Assembly (NCBI GenBank): GCA_024195265.1 | Contig: JAJLRJ010000007.1 | Span: 27,690,100 to 27,754,099, forward strand | Length of the DNA: 64,000 bases | Direction of reading: 5' to 3' | From: Dendrophyllia cribrosa | Lineage: Eukaryota; Cnidaria; Anthozoa; Scleractinia; Dendrophylliidae | Shown here: positions 34,908 through 47,850 of the stretch, in pieces | Layout: every line of letters starts with the position of its first letter | Numbering within the stretch: position 1 is the stretch's first letter | Notes under the pieces: model-generated | The model's input: only the letters and a program-made list of their open reading frames with translations | The model's database searches: none | Told to the model about the DNA's origin: nothing | Made by a program: the position numbers and the translations under genes

Positions 34908-35394
34908 TAGTGAATTTGATAGTAGGATGGATGTTGTTGAGGTATGTGATGAAGTTGTCTAGTTTTTCTTCTCCGTGTGTCCATACCATTAGAATGTTAT
35001 CTATGTATCTGAGCCAGAGAAAGGGTTGGTCAGCATAATCTTTCAGTGCTTTCCTTTCGAATTCCCCCATAGAAAGGTTAGCGTAAGCAGGTGCCATTCT
35101 AGTCCCCATTGCCGTACCATATTGTTGTATAAAATGTTCGTCATTGAAAACAAAGTTGTTCATAGTCAGAATCATTCTTAGAAGATCACAGATAGATTCA
35201 GAGGGGACGGTTTTGTCAATTCGTCGGCTAAGAGCTATTCTACATGCGTCGATTCCTTTGTTTGCAGGGATGTTCGTGTATAGAGAAGAGACGTCAAGGG
35301 TGACAAGCATGGCATTGCTAGGGAGGACATTGATTTCTTTAAGTTTGTTCAGCAGGTGGGTGGTGTTCATTACATAAGATGGGAGTGTCTGCAC
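34687..35394 (-). pseudogene. Penelope reverse transcriptase, catalytic Asp lost
   Basis: 235-codon frame with LVTLDVSSLYTNIPANKGID (palm motif A), QQYGTAMGTRMAPAYANLSM (motif B), FLWLRYIDNILMVW (motif C) and FLDVNVLLENEKIETDLF. Motif C is normally RYIDDI in this family; here the second aspartate codon is AAC (asparagine), which should abolish polymerase activity. Confidence 0.85.
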
Positions 35395-35454
35395 CAGAGA
35401 ATTAAGATGAAAACTAACAAACTCTGATATTTTTTCAGTAGGATGTCCATTTGC

Positions 35455-36111
35455 TTAGACAATAGGTCGACCTGGGTTTCCAGCTTTGTGAATTTCAGGC
35501 AGGATATAAAAGCGACCAGCTTTTAAATCTTGAGGGGTTAAATAGTGGTGGGTTTCCTTGTCTATAATGCCCTCAGATAAAAGCCTTTTGAGGTAGAAAC
35601 GGACTCTTTTGTTAATGCTTTCGGTGGGATCTGCATTGGCCTTCTTATAGAACTGTTGGTTGTTTAATTGTCTGTAGCATTCGTTTAGATAGTCTTGTCT
35701 GTTCATCACCACAGTACCAGATCCTTTGTCTGCAGGTTTGATGATGATGTCTGTCCGTCGTTGTAGTTTTTTTAGGGCGATTCGCTCTCTGCGGGTTAAG
35801 TTGTCACGGACACGTGTGGGTTTGGCGTTCATTATGTCACTTTCTAGGGTATCGATATAGATGTCGAGAATTGGATCACGGTTTCATGGAGGACACCAAG
35901 TACTTTTAAGGCGGAAGGGATAAGGTGTTAATTCACATGTCCTGTCTTCGCTGTAGAAGTACTCTTTCAATCGTAAACGTCTGGAGAAATCATAAATGTC
36001 AGCTTTAACTTGAGCCCAGTCGATGTGTCTGGGAGTTGGACAAAAGGTTAAACCTCTTGATAAGAGAAGTATTTCATCATCAGTCATTGTGACGTTTGCA
36101 AGATTAATCAC
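35455..36111 (-). pseudogene. Penelope N-terminal region, broken
   Basis: Two frames. 35884-36111 contains LLLSRGLTFCPTPRHID, typical of the Penelope N-terminus; 35455-35832 contains IIKPADKGSGTVVMNRQDYL and FYILPEIHKAGNPGRPIV. The frame is interrupted between 35832 and 35884, and again before the RT block. Confidence 0.8.
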
Positions 36112-36351
36112 GGTGGTTGTGTCAAGACGAATAGGTGTTTTCTTTCTAGAAAATGAATTAGATGAGCGATCTCGACGGTTTTGACTACGTTTGTTTCTAG
36201 TGTTATCTCCTTGGTTGTTTTGTGTTGCTGAGTTTGTAGGAAACTGTTGATTTTCTAGCGGTCGTAGGTTGGGATTATTACAATCAGCTTGATTTGTTCG
36301 TTCAGTATTAGTGTCAGTGTCTTGTTGATGAGGTATTGTTTCGACAATGTA

Positions 36352-36995
36352 TTGACAATGGTAGAACTTCGTATACTTTTAGCAACACCGGGGAAATTAG
36401 ACAAATAAAGCAACATTTAACCTGTAATTCTAGTAACCTCACATACATGATAGAATGTAAAAAATGTAAAAAACAGTATATAGGGGAAACCAAACGCACG
36501 ATTCGTGAACGCTTCACAGAACACAGACAAGGGACAAACAACCCACTGAACCCACATCACGCCAACTCCACAGCAGCGGTCCCTACACATTTCAATTTAC
36601 CAGCCACTCTTCCGCGGACATGAGACTCATCCCACTTGAACTGCAGCCTACCATCAATACTTCCCGTCGAAAAGCACGCGAGGCCTTTTTAATTCATAGA
36701 GGGAACACTTTGTCACCAGAAGGCATTAATCGAAGGAACGAACGCTGAACTCAGTTTTGTATCATACACTATATATGTCATATATTATTTTTATCTTATG
36801 TTTACAAGTGCGCTGCCTACATGTCATGTATTAGCCAATCATTTATAACCATGTAATTTTCAAATTTGAGGAGCCGTTACAATATTTCATTCAGTATAGC
36901 CCTGGTCCTGAGGAAGACTAATACTATTAGTCGAAATATCGGCCATTAATAAATCTGCCCTTTGCCGTAGTGCCAGCCTTGCATTGAGTTTTGTA
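36352..36995 (+). mobile_element. Inverted partial Penelope copy
   Basis: Reverse-complement copy of the 3' third of the element at 33692-34310, attached tail-out. It carries the GIY-YIG coding part (CKKCKKQYIGETKRTIRERF) with a six-base insertion and a frame break after FNLPA. Its 3' tail at 36910-36950 contains ctgaggaagactaatac-tattagtc-gaaat, a hammerhead-like core with a six-pair stem II. The opposite copy lacks about 20 nt including gaaat. Confidence 0.8.
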
Positions 36996-37367
36996 GTTAT
37001 TCGAGTAATTAGTTATACGGCCGCCATCTTGGATCCGCCATCTTGGATTTCCGTGAAATTTTTTTAAAACCTCTTAAAAACCGTCCAAATTGTCTCAAAA
37101 TTAATCAAAACCAATAAATAAAGGCTAAATGACGTAAAAATGTAAACGTTACACCAATAAACATTGTTTTTCTTCATTCAAAGGTACAAATATGCAAATT
37201 TAAAGAAACATGGCTGTCAAAATCTTGTTGCAATGGAAACCTTTAAGTCATGTAATCAATAAATTGTCATATGAAATTGTTGCCAGATAAATTTTCGGGG
37301 GGGAAAAGTCAGAAAGTTTAATGGCGTTTGAATTCATATTAAAGAAGTTATGAATGTTGAAAGTTAG

Positions 37368-37368
<1 letters not shown>

Positions 37369-37403
<35 letters not shown>
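37369..37403. repeat. Poly-C tract
   Basis: About 35 C in a row. Confidence 0.9.
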
Positions 37404-37406
<3 letters not shown>

Positions 37407-37639
37407 CCAAGGGTTAAGGAATTGTGGGTTATGTGTGGTTTACATATCGAACGGTGGAGCTACGCTATTGATGGAAACATCGTAAACACGAAAAACCAGA
37501 AAATTTGGAAGATGGATTTTTGCTCTAGATTTTTAGGGGTTTCCGTGTTACCGTGCTGGTATAGGGAAAAGCCGCAGATCGCCATGCATGTGTTGTTTAG
37601 AACGATTGGGGAGACAGGTTTGGATACGTCCTCGTCATT

Positions 37640-37850
37640 TATTTTTCAACTACTCGTAGATGTTCGCGAAAACAGTCGCATAGTCTTCTCCCTGTTTCAT
37701 CAATGTATATCTTTTTGCATAAAGTACATGGTATAGAGTAGATAACATTTGCGGAGGTGTAGGTGAAACGATCAGTGATTTTAATAGATCGTTTGGGTCC
37801 CGATATTTTGTTCGCGTTGTAAATGAAACGACAAGTGTTTGTTAATTCTC
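37640..37850 (-). mobile_element. Second Penelope family, GIY-YIG fragment
   Basis: Translating the minus strand by eye gives FIYNANKISGPKRSIKITDR, then FTYTSANVIYSIPCTLCKK and IYIDETGRRLCDCFREHLR, ending in a stop. This matches the GIY-YIG block (ANVIYxIxCxxCxxxYIGETGRRL) of a different Penelope family from the 34-kb one. It has YID in place of the usual YIG. Confidence 0.7.
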
Positions 37851-38181
37851 TAAAAATGTAGTAGTTGTCCCGCTTCAGTTATATCGACTGGTTTCAGCTT
37901 TTCATTTCAAATGGGTTCTTATTTGGAAAAGTTAGTTTTTGTGACAAGAAAAGCCTAAGCTTTATATGACTTATAAATGCTCTTGATTCTTTTATTTCAA
38001 ACATTGAATATAAATTTGAGAATAAAGCCATAGCAGGTAAAACTGAAGCACGTTTGTGAAATACGAGCAAGGGCCTCACCCATATTAAATTGCTTCTCAG
38101 ACCAACCGCAAGCAGTACTTTACTTCTGACAAAGATAAGAACCTATTTAAGAACCTAAACAGCCAGATTTCTTACAACACA

Positions 38182-38187
<6 letters not shown>

Positions 38188-38255
<68 letters not shown>
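38188..38255. repeat. (AT)n microsatellite
   Basis: About 68 bp of pure alternating TA. Confidence 0.95.
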
Positions 38256-38258
<3 letters not shown>

Positions 38259-39320
38259 TGTTCATGCTGTCTTGAAAAAAAAATGCGGCTTTTTATATGC
38301 AGGAAATTAAAGGAGATGGCGATTCACCAAAATGGAATAGCCCATGCCTCGATTATTCAAAAGGTAATAAAATAGCATTATCCACTGGATAAATCTCCAT
38401 TCTTGCATATCTATATGATATACGATTCGATGATAGATGCGTTGCACATTGAAATTTAATACTTAAGTCGCACCTCGCTTCGACGGCCAAGTTGGGACAA
38501 TGTTAACTGCCCGTGGTGGAGAGGTGGCCGTAGGGGTGTAATACGACACCATCTTACTCCGGACATTTAGTAACAATCGCATGACTAGCAGAGGTGGTAG
38601 ATCGTGGCAATGTTTTTCTTTTTTTAATTTATTCGTTAGTCGCCCATGATTATAAAATCTTATTTCTGTGCGTTTGTTTTCACTGTAAATAAAGTTTTGT
38701 AGCTGGAAAGATCTAGAGTTTGTTAAACAACTAAGTTTGTTCTAGACTGAATTCGCTTTTCGAAGCTGCCAATACAAAAATGATGTATGATTGTACGTCC
38801 GAGGGTTAAATCACTGTATTGTAAGCTAGATTATTTTTTACTCAAGTACTTTTTCTTTTTAAGTAACAATGCGTGTAAGAACTAGGCAATGCTCTATTGT
38901 TCCGCGGCAATTCGCCTTCCCCACATAAGATTGTTTAGGTGTTTCTTACTGAGAATACATCAACCTATGGACAACATGTTTTTTAAATAAAATGTACTAG
39001 AACTATTCTCACTGCATACGTAATTAGCGCATCGCGGAATTCATCTTTTATCCCTCAAATTCCACCGGGCGTTCATGCTTTTTAGCAAGCATGATGCTTT
39101 GCGCCCCCCTTTTGCATAAATTCCGTGTTTCGGCCTCGATCGTCCTCATTTGGCCGGCGTTCCCGTCGAGGAAGCATTTATCGACCCGCCCACCTCCCCT
39201 GGTGCCGGTTGACGGCCCTTATAGCCTTTCTTCCGCTGCATACCTGCTACCACAGTAGTCGCGCACTCCTCTTATAACTTAGTCTGCCGCGATGTGGTAA
39301 TAGGGATGCAGTGAGAATAA
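38256..39320. other. Intergenic; GC-rich patch at 39040-39270
   Basis: Mostly AT-rich without ORFs. The patch at about 39057-39270 is clearly GC-rich, with an inverted atgctttttagcaagcat hairpin at its left. I cannot assign it; it may belong to the Penelope fragment that follows. Confidence 0.4.
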
Positions 39321-39900
39321 TTTACTTTATTTTGAAGTGATGTTTCTTTTGTGCTACAATATTTCATCCAATCAAAAGATTTAGCTGTATCACAACCAAC
39401 TTCGTGTACGCCATCCAGTGCCGAGCCTGTGATAAGACTTACATTGGAAAAACAGGACGACGCTTGGCCGACAGGTTCAGAGAACATTTGCGGTCAACTA
39501 GAAACAACACCGATCTCCCTGTTGGCCGACACTTGGCATCTTCGGGTCACAGCATCGAGGACATGTTTGTTTCGGTGATCCGGTCAGGTTTTGGAGATAC
39601 CGTAGAGCGACGCCGTGCGGGGGCGAGGATGATTTTCAAATATAAAACACTGCACCCGCGAGGACTAAATATCGATTTTGCATTCATTTAAGTTATTCTC
39701 TTCAGCTTTCAACAGCGCGCGCGCGTGACATGAACGTTACTTTATTTTAAATTTAAAATTCTATCACGCGCGTCCGTTTTTTCAGTTGCTGTAGTTCCAT
39801 AAAGAGATAGTAATCTCGAAACGTCGGACGACTGTTATTTGTTTTTTGTTGCTATTTTTGTGATATTTGACATTCCTGTTTTTACCATATTAGTACATAG
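39321..39900 (+). mobile_element. Third Penelope fragment with GIY-YIG and hammerhead-like end
   Basis: 39404-39691 encodes YAIQCRACDKTYIGKTGRRL, ADRFREHLRSTRNN, PVGRHLASSGHSIEDM and the terminal GARMIFKYKTLHPRGLNIDF, a complete C-terminal GIY-YIG nuclease module to its stop. About 120 nt downstream, agagatagtaatctcgaaacgtcgg has a perfect small stem followed by gaaacgtc, the usual 3' signature of such elements; the CTGANGA part is not conserved. Confidence 0.75.
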
Positions 39901-40744
39901 CACTACACAGTTACCCTTTTATTCTATTTTATTCTTACTTCTTACTAGGACCATTACTTAATAACAATGATAGCAGTTGTATAACTGAAGTGGTTTTTTA
40001 CCCTTTATAATTATTTGTTATTACTCATGCGCAAAGCGGCATGAGGTAGGGTTTGGGCTCCGTTTTTATTTTTTATCTTTTTTGTCACATTTGTACATGC
40101 AAATTTATGCACGAATATTTTATTACTAACCGGGTCGTCAGATCACATATAAATTCTACAAAAATGGCATGTTCTTGGTTTTCAAAACCATATTTTTGTC
40201 TTATCGGAGTAATAACACACATTTAAAATATTCAAAATGGAAAGAGACAGCTTTAAAGAATACTCAGAAGCCGCTGTAGTGGAGAAAAAGGAGAGCTTCG
40301 AGCTCGAGGAACTTCATACGTTTTTATCAATTCGTGGCGACGTTTATTTCGAAGAAGCGGAGTTTTAAAGAATTTTCAAGCAGCCGAGTCAAGCCGAGGG
40401 ACTTTACCGTAAAATAAATTACATTTTCGATGGGAATTTATGTTGATATCAATTTGTGATTGACTATTTTTGATTGTCTTTTTCTTTGTGTTCTCGTTAG
40501 TTTTGGAGAAACGTTTATAAAACGTTCTCAAATTCAGTCATAATGATATCTGATATTATGTAAACAAAACAAGACTTAATTGTATACCTGTTCTAACTTC
40601 ACGCGCGTCGCCTTACGCAAAGATGTCTGTGTATGTTTTACAATTTTCATTTCCAAATCAGTTTCGGGACATTTTCGATACACAACTGCTGTATTTTATT
40701 CGAAAATTAGTCATACTAGTTATTCTAGGCCGAGAAAACGTTTT
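39901..40744. other. Intergenic, AT-rich
   Basis: Short plus-strand ORF-like stretch near 40230-40365 (MERDSFKEYSEAAVVEKKES) without support for being a gene. Nothing else. Confidence 0.35.
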
Positions 40745-41145
40745 TGTGCACTCTAACAGACGGTTGCGTAATTCTGTTTTTGAGATTCGCTAAAATTGAA
40801 AAATAGCCCGATCGTTTACTGATTTCATTGCTTTTAAAAGTAGACTTTTCAAATGTAACGGAAAAAAGTGATGGTTTGGGAAATAAAAGACGAGTGTGTA
40901 TTCGATTGGGAATCAATAAATTAAATATTCAAAGCGAGTACAATTGTGCACTCAGACGGTCACGCAATACTGTTTTTGAGAATTGCTAAAACTGAAAAAT
41001 AGCCCAGTCGTTTACTGATTTCATTGCTTTAAAAGTGGTCTTTTCAGATGTAACAGAAAGTAGTCACGATTTGGAAAATATTAGAGACGAGTGTGGATTT
41101 GATCGGGAATCAATAAATTAAATATTCACAACGAGTACAGTAAAT
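40745..41145. repeat. 200-bp tandem duplication
   Basis: Units 40745-40944 and 40945-41145 both start tgtgcactc and end near caataaattaaatattca..cgagtac. About 85-90 percent identical with small indels, so an older duplication. Confidence 0.85.
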
Positions 41146-41756
41146 GCGTTTCAGCGTGTTCTTTAGTGTGTCACGCAAAATTCGTTGAGGGGGAAGGGGT
41201 GCGTGACCCATTTAAAATAAACCGTAAAACCTTGTTACGTAAGCGCATGAGTATAGGCTACCAGTGTAGCCCCTTGTTATTATTAGTTTTATTTTTGCCT
41301 TCGCTCTATTTCCCTTCAACCTTTTCCGGTAGTACAAGTACTCTTCAAGACGTAGTTTAAAGGCCCACCTTTACCTGAAATGCTGTGCGCGCCGTGATCA
41401 CTTTCTGTGCTGAATTTCGTGTACAGAAAATTCACGTTTGAATGCGTGTAACCAATCAGATCACGCATATGAACAATGGAACATTTCAAAACAAAATCAA
41501 CGACCGTAACGTCTTTTGGGTGAAGGCGGGCCTTTAAGGCCTGGTTCAAGGCTTTTAACCAGGAGAAATGGTTTATTTGTAAGGGAATGAAAAACTCAAA
41601 ATAGGAATGAAACTGAATCGAAGCTTGGCACTTGAAAAGGTGCTATCGTCCTTAACATTTTGAAGTTTAACAAGCTTAAGTTTCCAATAGATCACCTGAC
41701 ATGTCAAGATTTACATTCAGGGAAATTTCATCCCGTCTAGGCGAGGAGGAGGAGCA

Positions 41757-42044
41757 GGGGTGGTGTAGTGGTGTGAGCATTCGCCTCCCACCAATGTGGC
41801 CCGGGTTCGATCCTCGGTCCCGGAATCATATGTAGGTTAATTTGTTGTTGGTTCTCTCCTTGCTTCAAAAGGTTTTTCTCCGAGTACTCTGGTTTTCCCT
41901 CTCCTCAAACACCAACGTTCTAAATTCCAATTCGATCTGGAACGCACGTGTACGTTTGAACGAGCTACTGAGCTCTTAGGTGCTATATGGCTAAATAATT
42001 TTTTACGTTTAGGCAAGCTGAGCCAAAGGTATAATAATAATAAT
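41757..42044 (+). mobile_element. tRNA-derived SINE
   Basis: The head 41757-41830 resembles a tRNA gene: A-box-like tggtgtagtggtgtgagc and B-box gggttcgatcct at 41803-41812. The cloverleaf is imperfect and there is no proper acceptor stem, so it is not a functional tRNA. A body of about 200 bp with ggttctctcc and ggtttttctccgagtactc motifs follows, ending in an (ata)n tail at 42031-42044. Confidence 0.7.
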
Positions 42045-42480
42045 GTCTTTATTCAATCAACAAACAACATATCAAAAGTTACAACCCTCATGAAATACGG
42101 AACAAAAATCTATCTATTATGCCTATTACAAGTTAAACTGTTGTATGATAAAAAGTCTATATATGGAGGTTTAAAGTCAGAATATGGAGGTTTAAATAAA
42201 GAAAATGCGTAGATTGTTGGCCGAACGAAAAAATGTGGCCATTTTAGACAGTTCAGCCGTTGTAGGGAGGTGATCGTTAGTAAAGGTTCGAATGCAAGAT
42301 AATTAAGATAATTCCCTGCGGTCTGCCTTTTTAAGTCAGCGACTAACTTGACTAAATAGCATTTTTGCCTCCCGTTTACGGAAGGTTTAACTCAAGTACG
42401 TAGCCTGAAACACAGTTATCACAAGCATTTTTTGTTTGGCCAAAGTAGAAATGCTTCCAGGCATGATTACTTGTCACACT

Positions 42481-45400
42481 TTACCTATTTAAATATTTTA
42501 CTAAATGACTGACTTTCAACTTAAAATCGCGACTGGAGCTTTCAGTTCGTTGAGCAACTAGTAGAAAATGAACTGTTCTCTGTTGTACTATAATTGAAAA
42601 AGGAATGCTTCGGGAAAAGAAATATTCTCCAGCGTTAATCGTTGAGATAGTGACGTTGTATGTCCTATCGTTGCAGATGTTGGAAATTTCAAAGCTTGTG
42701 CTCCTTCCCCCATAGTTTCTGTACATTAGAAGAAGGCAGTCATCATGAACGTCTTTTACTTTTGTTTCTGCTCCAAAGCTTTTTGATAAAGATATAATAT
42801 CAAGCATATCTTTTCTGCTTGTTATTTTTACCCACTTATGCCGTTTTCGCTTCGTGGGTCTATGGTCACAAACGCATAATCCCAAAGGCACCGTACTGTC
42901 CACACATTTACTAAAATGTCTGTAAATTGTAATCCGTTCGCGCTGAGTCAATTTTATAGAAGTGGTTTTTTTTCATTAGGCTCTGAGAATGTTTGAATTG
43001 AACCTCAAAAATTTCGTTTCCTGGCTTCACGGTAATGTCCATCGTAGTGATTAAACTTTCTCCTTCAGAGCGCTGTCGAATTTTCGATAAACGTTTTCCA
43101 GCAAGTCGCTGGCAATTTCCGTAACCCTTAGTTTCCTTGGTGCCCCTTAAATATTGCTCCTGGATATTATTGTTTATATTTCCAAGAGCAAACTCCGCTA
43201 GCCAAGTAAATCGTTTGTCATCATCCGGGAATCTTTCTTCCCAGCCATCGCACTTGCACACAGCCAGCGGTTTCATTGATAGACCGGCGCATGTGCGGTT
43301 GGCAGGGATCAGACCGAATATTCCTTTGTCATGTAACCCTGTCGTTCCAAGTGACATGAAAGCTTTATGAATATCTAACGTGGTGATAAGACGATTCTGA
43401 TTTTGCACTAATGCTTGAATTGTTTTAAAACCTAAGGATCCAGCAACTTTCTCAGGTAATACAATAAATAGAAAGGGATCATATTTTTCAGCTCTGCCCT
43501 CCATTGTATGAAATGAATATCCTGTTGTTTTTGGTCCGTGATCGGAAAGGACAACAGTCAACGTGTCTTCCATTGTAGCCATTTTCTCCATGTATCGCGA
43601 AAGACGTTCATCGATTTGCCTTATGCGAGTACCGCTGACCTCATGACCAGTATTAAGATGTGTATATGTTAGTACTCTGGACGCTTTACCCGCGGTGTTT
43701 AAATTGTCGTAAATTCTTTCAGCATAATCTAGGAAATAATCTGCAAATGCGTTTTCTCCGAAACAAACTCTTTTTGGATGGTTAAATTGGTTTGTAGTGT
43801 TATAACGCTTAAGAACTTCACAGGAAGCGTGCGATAAACCGAAATCATCTATGTTGTAATATTTTACCCTTTCCCGAAACTCTTGCCAACGTCTAGCAAA
43901 ATCAGCTTTGTCGTGCGGTTTATTACCCTGGTATTTATTGTCGGTGAATAAAGATCCCCAAGAGTCATACCAGCAGCTATCTTCTTGCAGTAATGTATAA
44001 TAGCCAAGTTGCTTAAATTTGCCAAAGAGAACATCGATGCCATAAGTCTCATTAATATGGCCACCAGAATAATGAAAATCCATCTTGCCGGACATCAAGG
44101 CTCTGATGTTATGAAAAGTGTACGCTGCAGTGCTCTGCATCATCTCAAAGTCAAGAACAGTAGCGTTGTACGTCTCAAAATGCACGATTTCCCGTAAGGT
44201 CTTAACTGTTTTTGGGAGCGAACGGTAGAAGTGAGGTCGTGAAACGGAATCGAGCACTAAAATGTTTAGGTTAAAGTTGATCATGTCATCTAACACACTA
44301 TCAGAAGTCTTGTGAAGATCTAGTGAATTAAAAGTGAACAACTGCTCAATGTAACCAATTCTGTCTTTCCTAAAGCATGCAAGATGGCAGAAATTAAAAC
44401 CATGAGTAGAACTCGCATTTATGTATTTCTTCAAATACGTTTCAAGTCCTTCGGACGTAACAAAGCGTTTCCACAAAGAGCGCTCTTTAAGAATCCCGAA
44501 AATAGGGCTGAGCTCGAGGACGTAGACGGGATGTGTCCCGCAAGCTGTTGTATCACATTCAACAGTTGTTCTGGTTGGGTTTGAGAACTCGCGTATCACC
44601 TTGTAGGAACACAGCGGCTGGCCTGATCTATTTGCACTGCATTTTAAAGGTTCACTGTTGAGATCGTATTCCTTGGAAGCTCTGATGCAAGCATCAGATG
44701 AGATTTCGTGTTGAACGCAACTCCCGTTTCTCTGATTCCAGTTTCTTGATTTTCGAATGCTTAGTACTGGGCACTCTGATGAGTTGCTGTAATATTTTAA
44801 ATCATCCAATGTGTCGTTTAACACCAAGGATAGTAAACTCGTTTTAGGAATCGGTGTCTTTGAAAACCCCTTTTGTTGCGGAACTGGCTTGATGGGATGG
44901 AATATCAATGCTCGATAAATCTGCCTGGAGTTTTTATGCTCAGTTTTAACAACCGACGTCTTAACGTCTGTGAGATTAAGTGTTTTTTCTTCGGATAATC
45001 CAGAAGATCTACCTACTTCATTCACTTGTGTGTTCACTTCCTCAAAAGGTAACGTAAAAATGCGATCTCCTTTTTCGTATATTTCAGGATTAGCGATAAT
45101 GATTTTTGGTTCGTTTGTTGTCGTATGTAATGGAGGTTGCTTCCAGGTATTGTTTGTGGTCGATAAAATATTATGCGGGCTTGATTTCTCTTTCGGTAAC
45201 AAAGATGACCAAATTTGGTTATGGCCGATGGGTTTGTCATCGTCATCTCTTTTATCTTCGTCATTGCTTTCAACATCATCTCCATGGCGATGTTTAAAAT
45301 CGATAGCAGTTCGCATCTTCTTCACATCATGATCATGATCATCGTCATCATCGTCATCATCATCATCATCATCGTTATCATTATCATCATTATCATCGCC

Positions 45401-45639
45401 ACTTTCATCGTCATCCTCCTTGTCATCATTATCCCTCGTAAATACCATGGTAGTCTTACCTATGTTTTCGTCAGCATTATAACGTTCTACTGCCTCATTC
45501 TGAAATACATTTTTGTCCCTTCCACCAGTTCTGTTTGTTGATAAACGAGTTTCACCATCTGTATATTTCAAATCTGCATTGTAAGTCTCGTGCCTGAGTT
45601 GTAGATCAGTTATCTTGTTATCCAGTGAGTTGTTATCTT
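42481..45639 (-). pseudogene. DUF229 sulfatase-like protein, main exon, one-base frameshift
   Basis: The exon starts after the acceptor tttttacag (minus strand) and joins in phase to the exon ending at 46189. Features: an N-terminal linker with an acidic run from (GAT/GAC)n at about 45330-45420; then the DUF229 domain (alkaline phosphatase/sulfatase superfamily) with NILVLDSVSRPHFYRSLPKT, LLQEDSCWYDSWGSLF, FADYFLDYAERIYDN and the metal-site LSDHGPKTTGYSFHTMEGR. A cysteine-rich C-terminal part follows (CAGLSMKPLAVCKCDGW). The frame shifts at an A8 run (plus-strand T8, 42966-42973). The typical ending (FSKCVDSTVPLGLCVCDHRP) continues in another frame to a stop at 42481. One base fewer in the run would restore a protein of about 1,100 aa. 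Predicted type II membrane, lumen/outside-facing enzyme of unknown substrate. Confidence 0.8.
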
Positions 45640-46188
45640 CTGTAAAAAGAAGGAAAGTATATCACTTGATTGATTGATTGATTGAAGTCTTTATTAAAAA
45701 GAAAGAGGGTCTCTACAAAAAGTAAGTACACTAAGTAAAAACTAATTTAATAAAAATAGATAATTCAAAATGTATAGTCCTAGTATAGTAATATCAAGCT
45801 ACTTAATAAATTTAAAAAAGGCATCTGTTTGCAAAAGCGTGCTTGAATCTCTCAGTTCGTACTTTACGGAGTATGAAATCGTGCCCTCGTTTTCTAAGAG
45901 TCCTCCCTCTTTTGGGGGCAGGACGGCTGCGATAAAGGCTGTTTTTACGTTCGTAAACAATGTGAGACCCTATTCAGTCAGTCAAGCGGGCGAGCTAATC
46001 ACGAAACAAAACAAGCTCGGCGAGACTGGAGCGAGCGAACGAGCCGAGGAGAAACCACTATCGGCTATCCAGAGAGAGGGTTGCTTTCAAAGCCTGAGAA
46101 AAACGAACTGCTTACGTAAATGAAAACGATATAATAAGCCGATCCCCTTATAAGTTGTAGACTATCGGTTACATTTTATCAGACTTAC
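45640..46188 (-). other. DUF229 gene intron
   Basis: Contains a (ttga/attg)n short repeat at about 45668-45685 next to agtctttattaaaaag, possibly a retroelement tail. No coding exon. Confidence 0.55.
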
Positions 46189-46363
46189 CAATGAGTAGAA
46201 ATCCTTTCTTGGGTGTCATCATTGCATATTGTGCCAAGCTTAAGTAATCCTTGAAAGTGCCGAGATAGATCACTGTAGCAACAGCGATTACAGTGAGAAA
46301 GAACGCCTGCAATAAATAAAGGAACTGAAATAAGGAAAAACCACAGCGGCAAACCGATGACAT
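46189..46363 (-). CDS. DUF229 gene, exon with membrane anchor
   Basis: From a candidate ATG at 46363-46361 to the donor attg|gtaagt, 58 codons plus one base. It encodes a short cytosolic N-terminus and one hydrophobic helix (LLQAFFLTVIAVATVIYLGT), then a short luminal stretch ending GFLLI. An acceptor-like ttattgcag just before the helix (about 46311) is an alternative exon start, in which case the true start is upstream. The split Glu codon matches the next exon. Confidence 0.6.

Positions 46364-47850
<1,487 letters not shown>

Larger units (their letters stand above)
33692..36351 (-). mobile_element. Penelope-like element (RT plus GIY-YIG), decayed
   Basis: Minus-strand order: N-terminal region 35884-36111, region with IIKPADKGSGTVVM at 35455-35832, reverse transcriptase at 34687-35394, linker and GIY-YIG endonuclease at 33927-34907, then a 3' tail to about 33692. 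Frames are broken between blocks. At about 36352 it abuts an inverted copy of its own 3' third. Confidence 0.85.

Noticed and set aside
39798..39830. Hammerhead ribozyme after the third Penelope fragment
   Set aside because: A stem and GAAACGTC are present but the CTGANGA half is missing.
41757..41830. tRNA gene candidate with A and B boxes
   Set aside because: The cloverleaf and acceptor stem are not convincing, and a SINE body with (ata)n tail follows, so it is a tRNA-derived SINE head.
43137..45541. Several plus-strand ORFs of 60-120 codons opposite the DUF229 gene
   Set aside because: They are antisense shadows of a strongly recognisable coding exon.
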